Shown here piece after piece: positions 49,490 through 59,836 of a DNA stretch of 64,000 nt. The translations under genes were made by a program, and so were the position numbers. Position 1 is the stretch's first letter, and every line of letters begins with the position of its first letter. The notes under the pieces are model-generated. The model did not search any database. It was not told the DNA's origin and saw only the letters and a list, made by a program, of their open reading frames with translations. The stretch covers positions 558,001 to 622,000 of the forward strand of contig JAUPFL010000002.1 in the NCBI GenBank assembly GCA_030562215.1. The letters run 5' to 3'. Source of the DNA: Peribacillus frigoritolerans (GTDB taxonomy: Bacteria; Bacillota; Bacilli; Bacillales; DSM-1321).

Positions 49490-51207
49490 ATGACAATTAA
49501 TAAAAAAGATATCATTAAATTATTAGAAAAGATTGCAATATATATGGAACTAAAAGGAGAGAACCCGTTCAAGGTTTCAGCTTTCCGAAAGGCAGCGGGC
49601 GCCTTGGAAACGGATGACCGGAGCCTGTCGGAGATCGAAGATTTCACCGCTTTGAATGGAATCGGGAAAGGAACGGCATCCGTCATCGAAGAGTATATAA
49701 ATGAGGGGAAATCGACTGTACTTGAAGAGCTTCAGGAGCAGGTGCCAAAAGGATTGATTCCGCTTCTGCAGCTACAAGGCTTGGGCGGGAAGAAAATTGC
49801 CAAGCTTCATAAAGAACTGCATGTCAATGATGTGAATGATCTTAAAATCGCCTGTGAAGAAGGCAGGGTCGCGGCACTTGCCGGTTTCGGCAAAAAACGG
49901 AAGAGAAGATCTTGTCTGCAATTGCCGAGGCGGGTTCAAGGCCGGATCGGCTGCCTCTTGCCTTCATGAGGCCGATTGCGGCTGATATTGAAACGGCACT
50001 TGCTAACATGGAATACATCATCCGTTCTTCCAGGGCGGGCAGTATCCGGCGTATGAGGGAAACGATCAAGGACCTCGATTTCATCATCTCGACAGATCAT
50101 CCCGAAGAGGTTAAGAATCAACTGCTTGCATTAAAAGGGATAAAACAGGTGATTGCGGCCGGTGATACAAAAGTATCGGTCGTGCTTGATTATGAATATG
50201 ATATTTCTGTTGATTTCCGAATCGTTAAGGATAAGGAATTCATCACGACACTCCATCATTTTACAGGTTCGAAGGATCACAATGTGCGGATGCGCCAGCT
50301 TGCTAAAGATCGCGGAGAGAAAATCAGCGAATATGGGGTTGAAGTGACTGAAACCGGTGATGTATTGACGTTTGAAACGGAAGAACAATTTTATAATCAT
50401 TTTGACCTTCCATTCATTCCGCCAGAAATACGTGAAGACGGAACGGAAGTGGAGCATTATGATGCTAATGAACCTCTCATATCTTTAGAGGCCATTAAAG
50501 GTGATCTGCATATGCATACCACATGGAGTGATGGGGCTCATACGATAGAAGAAATGATTGAAGCATGCCGTGCAAAAGGGTATCGATATATGGCCATCAC
50601 CGATCATTCGCAATATCTGAAAGTGGCGAACGGCTTGACCGCGGAGCGTTTACGTGAACAAAAACGGATCATCCATGAACTTAATGAAAAATACTCTGAT
50701 TTTACCGTTCTTTCTGGGATAGAGATGGATATACTTCCTGATGGGACACTTGATTATGACGATGAGCTGCTTGCAGAGATGGACTTGGTGATCGCGTCGA
50801 TTCACTCAAGCTTTTCACAGCCTCGGGAAACGATCATGGAGCGCTTAAAAACGGCTCTGAATAATCCGCATGTAGATATCATCGCCCATCCAACGGGAAG
50901 GATCATCGGCAGACGCGCCGGTTATGATGTGGATATAGAGATGCTGATCGAACTGGCCCGTGAAACGAATACTGCCTTGGAATTGAATGCGAATCCGAAC
51001 CGATTGGATTTGGCACCTCCGCATCTGCGCAAGGCGCAGGAAGCAGGCGTTCCGATCGTGATCAATACGGATGCCCACAGCATCGACATGCTTGAACATA
51101 TGCCTGTTGGGGTCTCGTCAGCCAAAAAGGGCTGGATTAAAGAATCCACGGTTCTTAATGCAAGGGATACGGATGGATTATTGGCGTTTTTAAAGAGAAA
51201 TGATTAA
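49490..51207 (+). CDS. polX: Family X DNA polymerase/3'-5' exonuclease PolX
   Basis: About 572 residues after repair. N-terminal helix-hairpin-helix region (LNGIGKGTASVIEEYINEGK, LQGLGGKKIAKLHKEL), a polymerase X palm with GSIRRMRETIKDLDFIIST and YDISVDFRIV (catalytic Asp residues), and a C-terminal PHP nuclease domain starting GDLHMHTTWSDGAHTIEEM, with AITDHSQYL and INTDAHSIDML metal ligands. A base-excision repair enzyme in Bacillus. One A is missing in the run at about 49892-49897; restoring it gives GFGKKTEEKILSAIAEAGSR. Short spacing to mutS2. Confidence 0.92.
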
Positions 51208-51242
51208 CTATTTGCCCATAAATAAGGAGGAGCTTTAACTCC

Positions 51243-53595
51243 ATGCATAATAAAGCTTTAAAGACATTGGAATTTCATAAAATAAAAGAACAATTAATCT
51301 CACACGCATCCTCATCCATAGGAAAAGAGAAGGCAGAGCAATTGATGCCCTCCACGGATTTTGAAGAAGTGTCGAGATGGCAGGAAGAAACAGATGAGGC
51401 AGCCAAAATCGTAAGGTTGAAAGGTAACTTGCCATTGGGCGGAATTTTCGATATCCGTCCACATGCAAAAAGGGCACAGATTGGCGGAATGCTCTCACCG
51501 ATGGAACTTATGGAACTTGCGAGTACGATTCGTGCCGGCAGGATCCTCAGCCGTTTCTTCGAAGAACTCGCAGAGCAGGAAATTGATGTTCCGCTTTTAG
51601 CCGAATATATCGATTCCCTTCATCCATTGATTGATTTGCAGCAGGAAATTACGTTTGCAGTAAGCGAACATGGCGAAGTGATGGATTCTGCCAGCGACAA
51701 GCTTCGTACCCTAAGAAACCAAATTCGGACGAACGAAAGCCGCGTCAGGGAAAAACTGGAAAGTATGATCCGTTCTTCCAATGCATCAACAATGTTATCC
51801 GATGCCATCATCACAATCCGGAATGACCGATTCGTCATCCCGGTGAAACAGGAATACCGCAGTGTATATGGCGGGATCATTCATGATCAATCATCATCAG
51901 GGCAGACGTTGTTCATTGAACCGCAAGCAATCGTTCAGCTGAATAATGTCCTGCAGGAAACCCGAGTGAAGGAAACGCAGGAAATAGAACGGATATTGGT
52001 CGAACTATCGGAAAAAGTCGGTGCGTTCACCCCTGAATTGCTTCATAATGTCAAAGTGCTTGCACAAATCGATTTCCTTGTCGCCAAGGCAAAGTATGCA
52101 AAAGCGATAAAAGGATCCAAGCCGATTCTGAATAATGAGGGTCGCGTAAAATTATTCAAAGCGAAACACCCGCTCATTCCGAGTGATGTTGTCGTGGCCA
52201 ATGATATTTTTCTTGGTGATGAATTTACGACAATCGTCATCACCGGTCCGAATACAGGTGGTAAGACGGTTACCCTGAAAACGATTGGCCTTTGTACGTT
52301 AATGGCCCAGTCCGGTCTGCAAATCCCTGCGCTGGATGGTTCCGAAACGGCTGTGTTTTCCTCTGTTTATGCAGATATTGGCGATGAACAGTCGATTGAA
52401 CAAAGCTTAAGTACATTCTCTTCGCATATGGTCAATATTGTCGATATCCTTAAGCATGTCGATTATGACAGTCTTGTTTTATTCGATGAGCTTGGAGCGG
52501 GAACTGATCCACAGGAAGGTGCAGCTTTGGCCATTTCCATTTTGGATGAAGTGTATAAGCGCGGAGCACGTGTGATTGCAACGACACATTACCCGGAATT
52601 AAAAGCGTATGGATATGATCGGGAAGGCGTCATTAATGCAAGCGTGGAATTTAATGTGGAAACCTTGAGTCCCACCTATAAACTTTTGATCGGTGTACCA
52701 GGGCGGAGTAATGCGTTTGAAATTTCCAAGCGCCTTGGTTTGGAAGAAAACGTGATAAGCAACGCCCGCAGTCATATTGGTGAGGATACGAATAAAGTTG
52801 AAAATATGATAGCGTCCCTTGAAGACAGCCGCAAGAAGGCCGAAGAAGAGGAGATGGAAGCCAAGAATCACCTCAAGCAGGCGGAAATTCTTCATAAAGA
52901 CCTTCAAAAGCAAATTGATGAGTACCATGAAGAACGGGATGCGATGGTTGAAAAGGCAGCAAAAGAGGCAGCGGCAATCGTTGAAAATGCACAAAAGGAA
53001 GCGGAAGCGATCATTGCCGACTTACGTAAACTGCGTCTTGAAAAGCATGCCGATGTTAAAGAGCATGAACTGATCGATGCCAAAAAGCGGCTTGAAGAAG
53101 CAGCGCCTAAAGTGAAAAAACATCAAATAAAGCTGCGAGGCCGCTTGATAAAAGCTTGAAACCTGGAGATGAAGTAAAGGTCGTAAGCTTTGGTCAAAAA
53201 GGTCACTTGATTGAGAAGGTCTCAAATAATGAATGGCAGGTTCAGATCGGCATCATGAAAATGAAGGTGAAGGAGTCTGACCTGGAATTCATCAAGAGCA
53301 CAAAAGTAAAAGAAACAAAGCCGCTTACCACAATCAAAGGCCGCGATTATCACGTTAGCGTCGAACTTGACCTTCGTGGAGAACGCTTTGAAAATGCAAT
53401 ATCAAGAGTGGAAAAGTATGTTGATGATGCTCTTTTGGCCGGTTATTCGAGTGTCTCCATCATTCATGGTAAAGGAACGGGGGCTCTTCGGTCCGGGGTC
53501 CAGGAATACTTGAAAAATCACCGCTCTGTCAAAGGATTCGCTTCGGCGAAGCTGGTGAAGGCGGAACAGGTGTTACGGTGGTGGAATTTAAATAA
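51243..53595 (+). CDS. mutS2: Endonuclease MutS2
   Basis: About 784 residues after repair. MutS-like core and clamp, ATPase with Walker A ([19 protein letters not shown]), Walker B ([20 protein letters not shown]) and the [12 protein letters not shown] switch; a long coiled coil; a KOW-like segment ([20 protein letters not shown]); and a C-terminal Smr nuclease domain ([39 protein letters not shown]). Two bases are missing, in AAATAAA at about 53127-53132 and near 53552-53554; the true end reads [16 protein letters not shown] at 53595. In B. subtilis MutS2 acts on collided ribosomes and in recombination control. Confidence 0.93.
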
Positions 53596-53660
53596 AGGAA
53601 AGCGGTCACTCCGGCAATTCAGCCAAGCCGGGTGGCTGGTTACCATTCGGGAGTTGGACC

Positions 53661-54067
53661 ATGGAGAACATGTGGGAAAATGAATATGTATATATAGCTG
53701 CTCGTTACAGTGTCGTTATTCTGTGCATGATTGTTTTTTAGCCATTTTTGAACTTGTCACAAAGTACAAGAACTGGGAGGAAATCAAACAGGGAAACCTT
53801 TCTGTCGCGTTGGCAACAGGTGGTAAAATTTTTGGGATCGCCTATGTATTCCAACAGTCCATTCTCCATCAGAATTCGCTTCTTACCATGATTGGCTGGG
53901 GCGTATACGGTTTTGTCCTGCTGTTGATCGGTTATTTCATTTTTGAATTTATGACTCCTGGATTTAAAATAGATGAAGAGATACAAAAAGATAATCGGGC
54001 AGTTGGATTCCTATCGATGATCATATCAATCGCATTATCTTTTGTCATCGGCGCCGGAATTTCTTAA
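53661..54067 (+). CDS. yshE: DUF350 membrane protein YshE
   Basis: About 135 residues after repair, four membrane helices: the N-terminal helix [20 protein letters not shown], then [35 protein letters not shown] and [20 protein letters not shown], with the DUF350 loop [18 protein letters not shown]. Downstream of mutS2 as in B. subtilis. One T is missing in the run at about 53735-53740, where a premature TAG appears. ATG at 53661 is preceded by GGGAGTTGG; ATG 53670 is an alternative. Function unknown. Confidence 0.85.
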
Positions 54068-54092
54068 TGCCCTTCATGAGAGGGAGTAAGCT

Positions 54093-54176
54093 GTGGAGAA
54101 ACTTGCAAAAGTCTTAATAGTTTGTTGCGGAATCTTTTTTCTGTTTGGAATCATTTATATGACATTGTTTAATTGA
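54093..54176 (+). CDS. Putative 27-residue membrane peptide
   Basis: GTG at 54093 follows GAGAGGGAGTAAGCT, a good ribosome site. The product, MEKLAKVLIVCCGIFFLFGI and IYMTLFN, is one membrane helix with a short charged N-terminus. It sits between yshE and a terminator whose stem begins in its stop codon, so it would be on the yshE transcript. No family recognised; supported only by its start signal, hydrophobicity and position. Confidence 0.45.
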   Translation: MEKLAKVLIVCCGIFFLFGIIYMTLFN

Positions 54177-54203
54177 AGCGGCCATTGTGCCGCTTCTTTT
54201 ATT
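54175..54203 (+). terminator. Terminator after the yshE unit
   Basis: GAAGCGGC and GCCGCTTC around CATTGT, followed by TTTT. Confidence 0.85.
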
Positions 54204-54264
54204 TGAACTCTATTAAAAGATATAATAATAATGGTCAATTAGACTTTTGGAGAGGAGGAGGAAT

Positions 54265-55023
54265 ATGGATCAGTCCAAATTGATACAGAAGATTGAAGAA
54301 TTATCGCTGAATGCTTTGCCGGCCTTGCAAACGCAAATCTATGACGGATGGGTTATCCGGTTTGCGGATGGATATACGAAACGGGCGAATTCTATCACCC
54401 CCATCTATACATCGAATGAAAATGTGAAAAAGAAAATTATGAATTGTGAACAATTATGTTTTGCAAGGAATGATAAGGCAGTGTACAAAATGACTCCACA
54501 GGCAATGCCTATCAACTTGGATCGTGTACTGGAAGAGTCTGGGTATGCCCTTGAGGGAACAACAAGTGTCCAGGTATTGAATTTGGCAGAAACGGAATCA
54601 CCGAATGAAACCAATGTCATAAAGCATGATCATTTACATGATGAATGGTTTCAAGAATTCTGCCTGCTAAGTAATCTTAATGATGATGATCAAACCATCC
54701 TGAAAAAGATGTTAAGGAATATCATCCCAAAAACATGCTTTATGTCGTTGACTGATGAGGGTGGAACCGTGACAGCAAGTGGACTGGGTGTTTTGGAAGA
54801 CGAATACATAGGCCTGTACAATATCATTACCCATGAAAACTTTCGAAACCAAGGCAATGGTGCAATACTCATTAGTAATCTATTGCATTGGGGGAAAGAA
54901 AACGGAGCAAAAAATGCATATCTTCAGGTGATAGAAACGAACGAACCTGCTCTAAGCTTGTACGGAAAATTGGGGTTTGAAGAAAAATATAAGTATTGGT
55001 ACAGAATTAAAACTAAGGAGTAG
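54265..55023 (+). CDS. GNAT family N-acetyltransferase
   Basis: 252 residues from the ATG at 54265, with GGAGAGGAGGAGG upstream. It has a non-catalytic N-terminal half (PALQTQIYDGWVIRFADGYT, KRANSITPIY, typical of the YobR/RimI-like two-domain type) and a C-terminal GNAT domain with VLEDEYIGLYNIITHENFRN, QGNGAILISNLLHWGKENGA (acetyl-CoA loop Q-G-N-G-A) and EPALSLYGKLGFEEKYKYWY. Substrate unknown. Intact. Its codon and GC content match its neighbours. Confidence 0.82.
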   Translation: MDQSKLIQKIEELSLNALPALQTQIYDGWVIRFADGYTKRANSITPIYTSNENVKKKIMNCEQLCFARNDKAVYKMTPQAMPINLDRVLEESGYALEGTTSVQVLNLAETESPNETNVIKHDHLHDEWFQEFCLLSNLNDDDQTILKKMLRNIIPKTCFMSLTDEGGTVTASGLGVLEDEYIGLYNIITHENFRNQGNGAILISNLLHWGKENGAKNAYLQVIETNEPALSLYGKLGFEEKYKYWYRIKTKE

Positions 55024-55130
55024 AACCTCTCCTTTCAGTAGACGAAAAGGAGGATCGGAATGCCCCCACCCCGATCCGTGAACAAATTAGAGAAGGACGA
55101 TTTACCTTCATTTTTTATTCCAAAAAGCTC

Positions 55131-55215
55131 CATCTGGTTTCGGAAATCCGCTCCCTTTCCGCCGACTGTCTGCCAAGCCTCCTCGACGCAAGCGTCTGTG
55201 GGGTCTCGGCTAGCC
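55131..55215 (-). repeat. MITE-like GC-rich repeat fragment, copy D (minus)
   Basis: On the minus strand it reads GCCGAGACCCCACAGACGC, TTGCGTCGAGGAGGCTTGGC and GGCGGAAAGGGAGCGGATTTCCGAAA, the same style of core as copy A (GGAGACCCCACAAGC, GCGGAAAGCGAG). The inverted ends and tail are not evident. The rest of 55024-55430 holds an inverted repeat GGATCGG/CCGATCC (55052-55077) and a weak hairpin with T-run near 55316-55340, but no gene. Confidence 0.55.
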
Positions 55216-55431
55216 AGTTATTCGGCAGGAGTGTCGCAAATTTCTTCAATCTAAAGAGGGTATTGTATAATCAAGTAAAAAACATAAAAGATGATCAAAT
55301 TTTCTTCTGCACTGAAAGGGGTAGAAACACTCCTTTTTTTGTTTTTCATCCAATTACCCCTGTGGTTGGCATAGGACATATAAGCTGGCCTGCTTCTCAT
55401 CATAAGGACTTTAGACTCTGAAATTCGCCAA

Positions 55432-55460
55432 TTGTAAGAAAATCCCGATTGTATTATAAT
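55432..55460 (+). promoter_or_regulatory. Promoter of lcfA
   Basis: TTGTAA (55432-55437), 17-nt spacer, TATAAT (55455-55460). An imperfect palindrome TTGAGAATATTCAG (55472-55485) overlaps the expected start region; it resembles a FadR box only weakly. Confidence 0.7.
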
Positions 55461-55497
55461 GATAAAGAGTATTGAGAATATTCAGAAGGAGGGGCAA

Positions 55498-57193
55498 ATG
55501 AGCAATAAGCCTTGGCAAGCTATTTATCCTGAACAGATACCAGCTGTATTGTCGTACGAAGATAAACCTCTTTATTCTTTTTGAAGGAATCGGCCGAAGA
55601 ATTCCCTGATAAAGTATCGATTCATTTCAGGGAAAAGAATTAACTTTCCGGGAAGTGCATGAATCTGCTTTAAAGTTTGCAGCCTATTTAAAAAGTATCG
55701 GTCTTCAAAAAGGTGAACGCGTTGCCGTCATGCTTCCTAACTGCCCACAGGGTGTCATAAGCTTTTTGGGATATTGATAGCCGGCGGAGTCGTCGTTCAA
55801 ACGAACCCAACCTATACTGAACGTGAATTAGAATATCAAATGAAAGATTCCGGAGCGAAAATAATCTTAGCGATGGATATTTTGTTTCCCCGTGTCTCAG
55901 CAGTCGCTTCAAGAACTGATATAGAACATATAATTGTAACCGCTATCAAGGAATATTTGCCTTTTCCGAAAAATCTTATCTATCCTTTTATTCAAAAAAG
56001 CAATACGGCATTGTCATCAATGTGGAGCATGAAGGGAATCATCATTTATTTTCCGAAATCATGAAACGAAAGATCTCTGAAGAAGTCGTCACTGTGCCGA
56101 TCGATGTGGATAATGACCTTGCCCTTTTGCAATATACAGGCGGGACAACAGGCTTTCCCAAAGGGGTCATGCTTACGCATAAGAACTTGCTGGCAAATAC
56201 GAAAATGTGCAATGCATGGCTTTATAAAAATAAGCGCGGTGAGGAGAGGATCCTTGCGATTCTGCCTTTCTTCCATGTGTACGGTATGACTACAGTCTTG
56301 GTTCTTTCCGTCATGGAAGGGAACACGATGATCATCATGCCAAAGTTCGATGTCGAAGCGACGCTTAAAACGATCCAAAAACAGAAACCGACCATGTTTC
56401 CAGGAGCGCCCACCATGTATATCGGTCTCTTGAACCATCCGGATATCGCTAAATATGATCTTTCTTCCATCAATGCCTGTATAAGCGGTTCTGCATCATT
56501 GCCCTTAGAGGTTCAAGAGCAGTTTGAGAAAATTACCGGCGGGAAGCTTGTTGAAGGCTATGGACTTTCAGAAACCTCACCGGTGACCCATGCTAATTTC
56601 ATTTGGGATCAGCCGCGTGTAAAAGGGAGCGTTGGACTTCCGTGGCCAGACACTGACTCGGCGATTCTGTCGCTGGAATCCTATGAAGAGCTTCCTCCGA
56701 ATGAAATAGGCGAAATTGCCATAAAAGGACCACAGGTAATGAAAGGTTACTGGAACCGTCCGGATGAAACGGAAAATACCTTTAAAAATGGCTGGCTGCT
56801 AACTGGCGATCTGGGTTATATGGATGAGCAGGGGTTCTTTTATGTGGTAGAGAGGAAAAAGGATACAATCATTGCGGGCGGTTTCAATATATATCCACGT
56901 GAGGTGGAAGAGGTGCTATACGAGCATGGGGCCATACAGGAAGTAGTTGTGGCTGGCATCCCTGACCCTTATCGAGGTGAGACCGTCAAGGCCTATGTCG
57001 TACTGAAAAAAAATGCCAGGGTCACTGAAGAGGAATTGAATGAATTTGCGAGAAAGAACCTGGCTTCCTATAAGGTGCCGCGAAGCTATGAATTCAGGGA
57101 TGAACTTCCTAAAACGACGATAGGAAAGATCCTGAGAAGAGTCCTTATCGAGGAAGAAAAGAAAAAATGTCCGAGGAAAGAAAAGAAGCTTAA
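55498..57193 (+). CDS. lcfA: Long-chain fatty acid-CoA ligase LcfA
   Basis: Activates fatty acids to acyl-CoA for beta-oxidation. About 566 residues after repair. AMP-binding motifs: LLQYTGGTTGFPKGVMLTHK (P-loop), VEGYGLSETSPVTHANFIWD, GWLLTGDLGYMDEQGFFYVV and the C-terminal Lys in PKTTIGKILRRVLIEE. Five bases are missing: T runs near 55580-55585, 55626-55630 and 55762-55767, and A runs near 55995-56001 and 57161-57167. Repaired, it starts MSNKPWQAIYPEQIPAVLSY and ends KKKMSEERKEA at 57193. AGGAGGGGC precedes the ATG. First of the fatty-acid block. Confidence 0.92.
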
Positions 57194-57209
57194 ACAAGCA
57201 CCCCCTTTT

Positions 57210-57238
57210 AACGGAGCAGCGGAAGAGGGCTCCGTTTT
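57210..57238 (+). terminator. Terminator after lcfA
   Basis: AACGGAGC pairs with GCTCCGTT, followed by TT. Confidence 0.75.
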
Positions 57239-57315
57239 GCAAAACAGCTGGACAAGCTATGGATGGGGGCTGTACAATGAACAGAAGTGGAATGGCAGGA
57301 CCTAGAAGTTTTTGC

Positions 57316-57344
57316 TTGACAGTAAAGGGCCGTCATTTTATGAT
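57316..57344 (+). promoter_or_regulatory. Promoter of fadR-fadB-etfB-etfA
   Basis: TTGACA (57316-57321), exact 17-nt spacer, TATGAT (57339-57344). The FadR operator begins 8 bases downstream. Confidence 0.88.
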
Positions 57345-57351
57345 AGAAATA

Positions 57352-57369
57352 TGAATGATGGTTCATTCA
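57352..57369. promoter_or_regulatory. FadR operator
   Basis: TGAATGATGGTTCATTCA: perfect TGAATGA and TCATTCA arms matching the B. subtilis FadR box (TGAATGAMTANTCATTCA). It covers the expected transcription start of fadR, implying autorepression relieved by long-chain acyl-CoA. Confidence 0.9.
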
Positions 57370-57391
57370 TTTTTCTGAAAGGGGACATCCA

Positions 57392-57979
57392 GTGAAAAGC
57401 AACAGACCAAAGTATAATCAAATTATTGATGCGGCCGTTATTGTCATTGCCCAAAACGGTTACTATCAAGCCCAAGTATCCAAAATCGCCAAGCAGGCAG
57501 GCGTAGCGGATGGCACCATATATCTTTATTTTAAAAATAAAGAAGATATCTTAATATCATTATTCCATGAAAAGATGGGCTATTTTGTGGAACAGATCGA
57601 AGAAGAACTAAAAGGAAAGACCACTGCTTCGGAAAAACTGCATGTGCTCATCCAAAAACATTTTCAAAACCTTTCAGAAGACGTGAATTTAGCAATTGTC
57701 ACCCAGTTGGAATTAAGACAGTCGAATAAAGAATTGCGCCTTAGAATCAATGATGTGTTAAGAGGGTATTTAAATTTAATCGATCAGATCATTATAGAAG
57801 GAAAAGAGAACGGCGAATTCTTGCCTGATTTAAATAATTTACTTGCCAGGCAGATGATTTTTGGAACGATTGATGAAACTGTGACGACTTGGGTCATGAA
57901 TGAGCAAAAGTATTCGCTTCCTGACCTTGCACCGGACGTTCACCGCCTGCTAATTGGCGGCTGTGGCCTGAAAAGTTAA
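57392..57979 (+). CDS. fadR: TetR-family fatty-acid degradation repressor FadR
   Basis: 195 residues, intact. The N-terminal TetR helix-turn-helix (YNQIIDAAVIVIAQNGYYQA, VSKIAKQAGVADGTIYLYFK, NKEDILISLFHEKM) and an all-helical acyl-CoA-binding C-terminal domain match FadR (YsiA). The start GTG at 57392 follows AAAGGGGACATCCA. A consensus FadR operator overlaps its promoter. It represses beta-oxidation genes until acyl-CoA binds. Confidence 0.95.
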   Translation: MKSNRPKYNQIIDAAVIVIAQNGYYQAQVSKIAKQAGVADGTIYLYFKNKEDILISLFHEKMGYFVEQIEEELKGKTTASEKLHVLIQKHFQNLSEDVNLAIVTQLELRQSNKELRLRINDVLRGYLNLIDQIIIEGKENGEFLPDLNNLLARQMIFGTIDETVTTWVMNEQKYSLPDLAPDVHRLLIGGCGLKS

Positions 57980-58103
57980 CGATTTTAATAGAGGATGGCT
58001 AGCCATCCTCGAAAGAATCGGTTAATTCTGCTTCTAGCTTTAACTGGAAGTGATACATATGGAATTTTCAAAAAGTTTGACTAGCATGCCTGGAGGGATT
58101 GAT

Positions 58104-58888
58104 ATGGAATATCTTAAGCTTTCTGTCGAAAATCATGTCGCTTTTATAACGATTGATCATGCACCAGCAAATGCACTTTCTTCGGCTATCATCGGAGAGC
58201 TTTCGCAGGCCTTCGATCAACTTGAGAAAGACGAAGCCGTACGGGTTGTCCTTCTTCATGGAGAAGGAAGATTCTTCTCTGCAGGAGCAGACATTAAAGA
58301 GTTTACGGAAGTGAAAAACGGGAAAGCTTTCGAGAAGCTGACCAAGAATGGTCAATCTGTATTTGAGAAAATCGAATCCTTTCCAAAGCCAGTCATTGCA
58401 GCCATCCATGGAGCTGCGCTTGGCGGGGATTGGAGCTGGCTATGGCCTGTCACATCCGTTTAGTCACCGAAAGGGCTAAACTTGGTTTGCCTGAACTGCA
58501 GTTGGGCTTAATCCCCGGGTTTGCCGGGACGCAACGTCTTCCTCGTTATGTAGGCATGGCAAAGGCGGCTGAAATGCTGTTTACAAGTGAACCGATTTCA
58601 GGTACCCAAGCTGTGCAATGCGGATTGGCGAATCATGCCTTCACGGATGAAGAACTGATTCCGAAAGCTAAGGAACTAGCCAATAAAATTGCCAAGAAAA
58701 GCCCGCTGGCATTAAAGTCGGCCATTGAGTTATTGAATTATTCCAAGCATGATTCCTACCATAAAGGTGTGGAAAGGGAAGCCGCCCTCTTTGGCCAGGC
58801 TTTCGATACTGCTGATGCACAGGAAGGAATCGCCGCTTTCATTGAAAAAGGGAAGCAGTATTCAAAGGGAAATGATCATTCGGCATAA
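58104..58888 (+). CDS. fadB: Enoyl-CoA hydratase FadB (YsiB)
   Basis: Crotonase family, about 261 residues after repair. Oxyanion-hole motifs: RFFSAGADIKEFTEV and HGAALGGGLELAMACHIRL, then the catalytic-Glu region AKLGLPELQLGLIPGFAGTQ. It hydrates enoyl-CoA in beta-oxidation. One G is missing in the GGGG at about 58425-58429; restoring it produces the conserved GGGLELA. I chose ATG 58104, preceded by TGGAGGGATTGAT. Same operon as fadR. Confidence 0.92.
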
Positions 58889-58997
58889 ATAACTATTTTT
58901 ATATATCATGCAGGATTTTGATGAAATCTGTAGAACATTACTATATATCAATAAAATTCATAATCTTCAAAACTCAAATCATTCGGGAGGTATTATC

Positions 58998-59770
58998 GTG
59001 AACATTTATGTACTGCTGAAAAGAACATTTGATACAGAAGAAAAAATCACACTATCCAACGGGAAAATTAATGAGGATGGAGCAGAATTCATCATTAATC
59101 CATACGATGAGTACGCAGTTGAAGAAGCAATCCAGGTACGTGATGCACAAGGCGGAGAAGTTACGGTTATTTCTGTCGGAACGGAAGAGGCTGAAAAGCA
59201 ATTACGCACAGCGCTGGCAATGGGTGCTGACAAAGCCGTATTGATAAATATAGAAGACGACATAGAAAATGGCGACCAGTTCACGACTGCCAAAATTATA
59301 GGCGAATACTTAAAAGATAAAAATGCCGATCTAATCATTGCAGGAAATGTTGCAATCGATGGCGGTTCTGGGCAAGTGGGACCACGCGTTGCCGAAATTT
59401 TGGGAATTCCTTATATTACAACCATTACTAAACTGGACATAGAAAATGGAAATGTAAGCGTTATCCGTGATGTCGAAGGGGACTCGAAACGATCGAAGCA
59501 TCTCTTCCATTGTTGGTGACAGCTCAACAAGGGCTAAATGAGCCACGTTATCCTTCATTGCCAGGAATCATGAAAGCGAAGAAAAAACCGCTTGAAGAAT
59601 TGGAATTGGATGACCTGGATTTGGAAGAAGAAGATGTTGAGGCAAAAACAAAAACGATTGAAATTTACCTTCCTGCTAAAAAAGAAGCTGGAAAAGTTTT
59701 GGACGGTGAAATCAGTGCTCAAGTTAGCGAGCTTGTTCAATTATTACGCAGTGAAGCAAAAGTGATTTAA
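58998..59770 (+). CDS. etfB: Electron transfer flavoprotein beta subunit EtfB
   Basis: About 257 residues after repair. Adenine-nucleotide alpha-hydrolase-like fold: IYVLLKRTFDTEEKI, LRTALAMGADKAVLI, DLIIAGNVAIDGGSGQVGPR and the C-terminal GLNEPRYPSLPGIMKAKKKP recognition loop. Start GTG at 58998, 7 nt after GGGAGG. One base is missing near 59482-59487; with it the text reads VEGDSETIEASLPLLVTAQQ. With EtfA it carries electrons from acyl-CoA dehydrogenases to the quinone pool. Confidence 0.94.
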
Positions 59771-59836
59771 TCGATACGGTACTTTTCAAAACAACAACAC
59801 ACGACAAAAAAAAAAAAGCACAGGAGGTTTTTATAA

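Noticed and set aside
55052..55077. GGATCGG/CCGATCC inverted repeat as a terminator for the acetyltransferase
   Set aside because: No T-run follows, and the long GC-rich loop makes it ambiguous. Noted only inside the repeat entry.
59806..59817. 12-A tract before etfA as a phase-variable switch
   Set aside because: It lies upstream of the ribosome site outside any frame, and homopolymer lengths in this sequence are unreliable.
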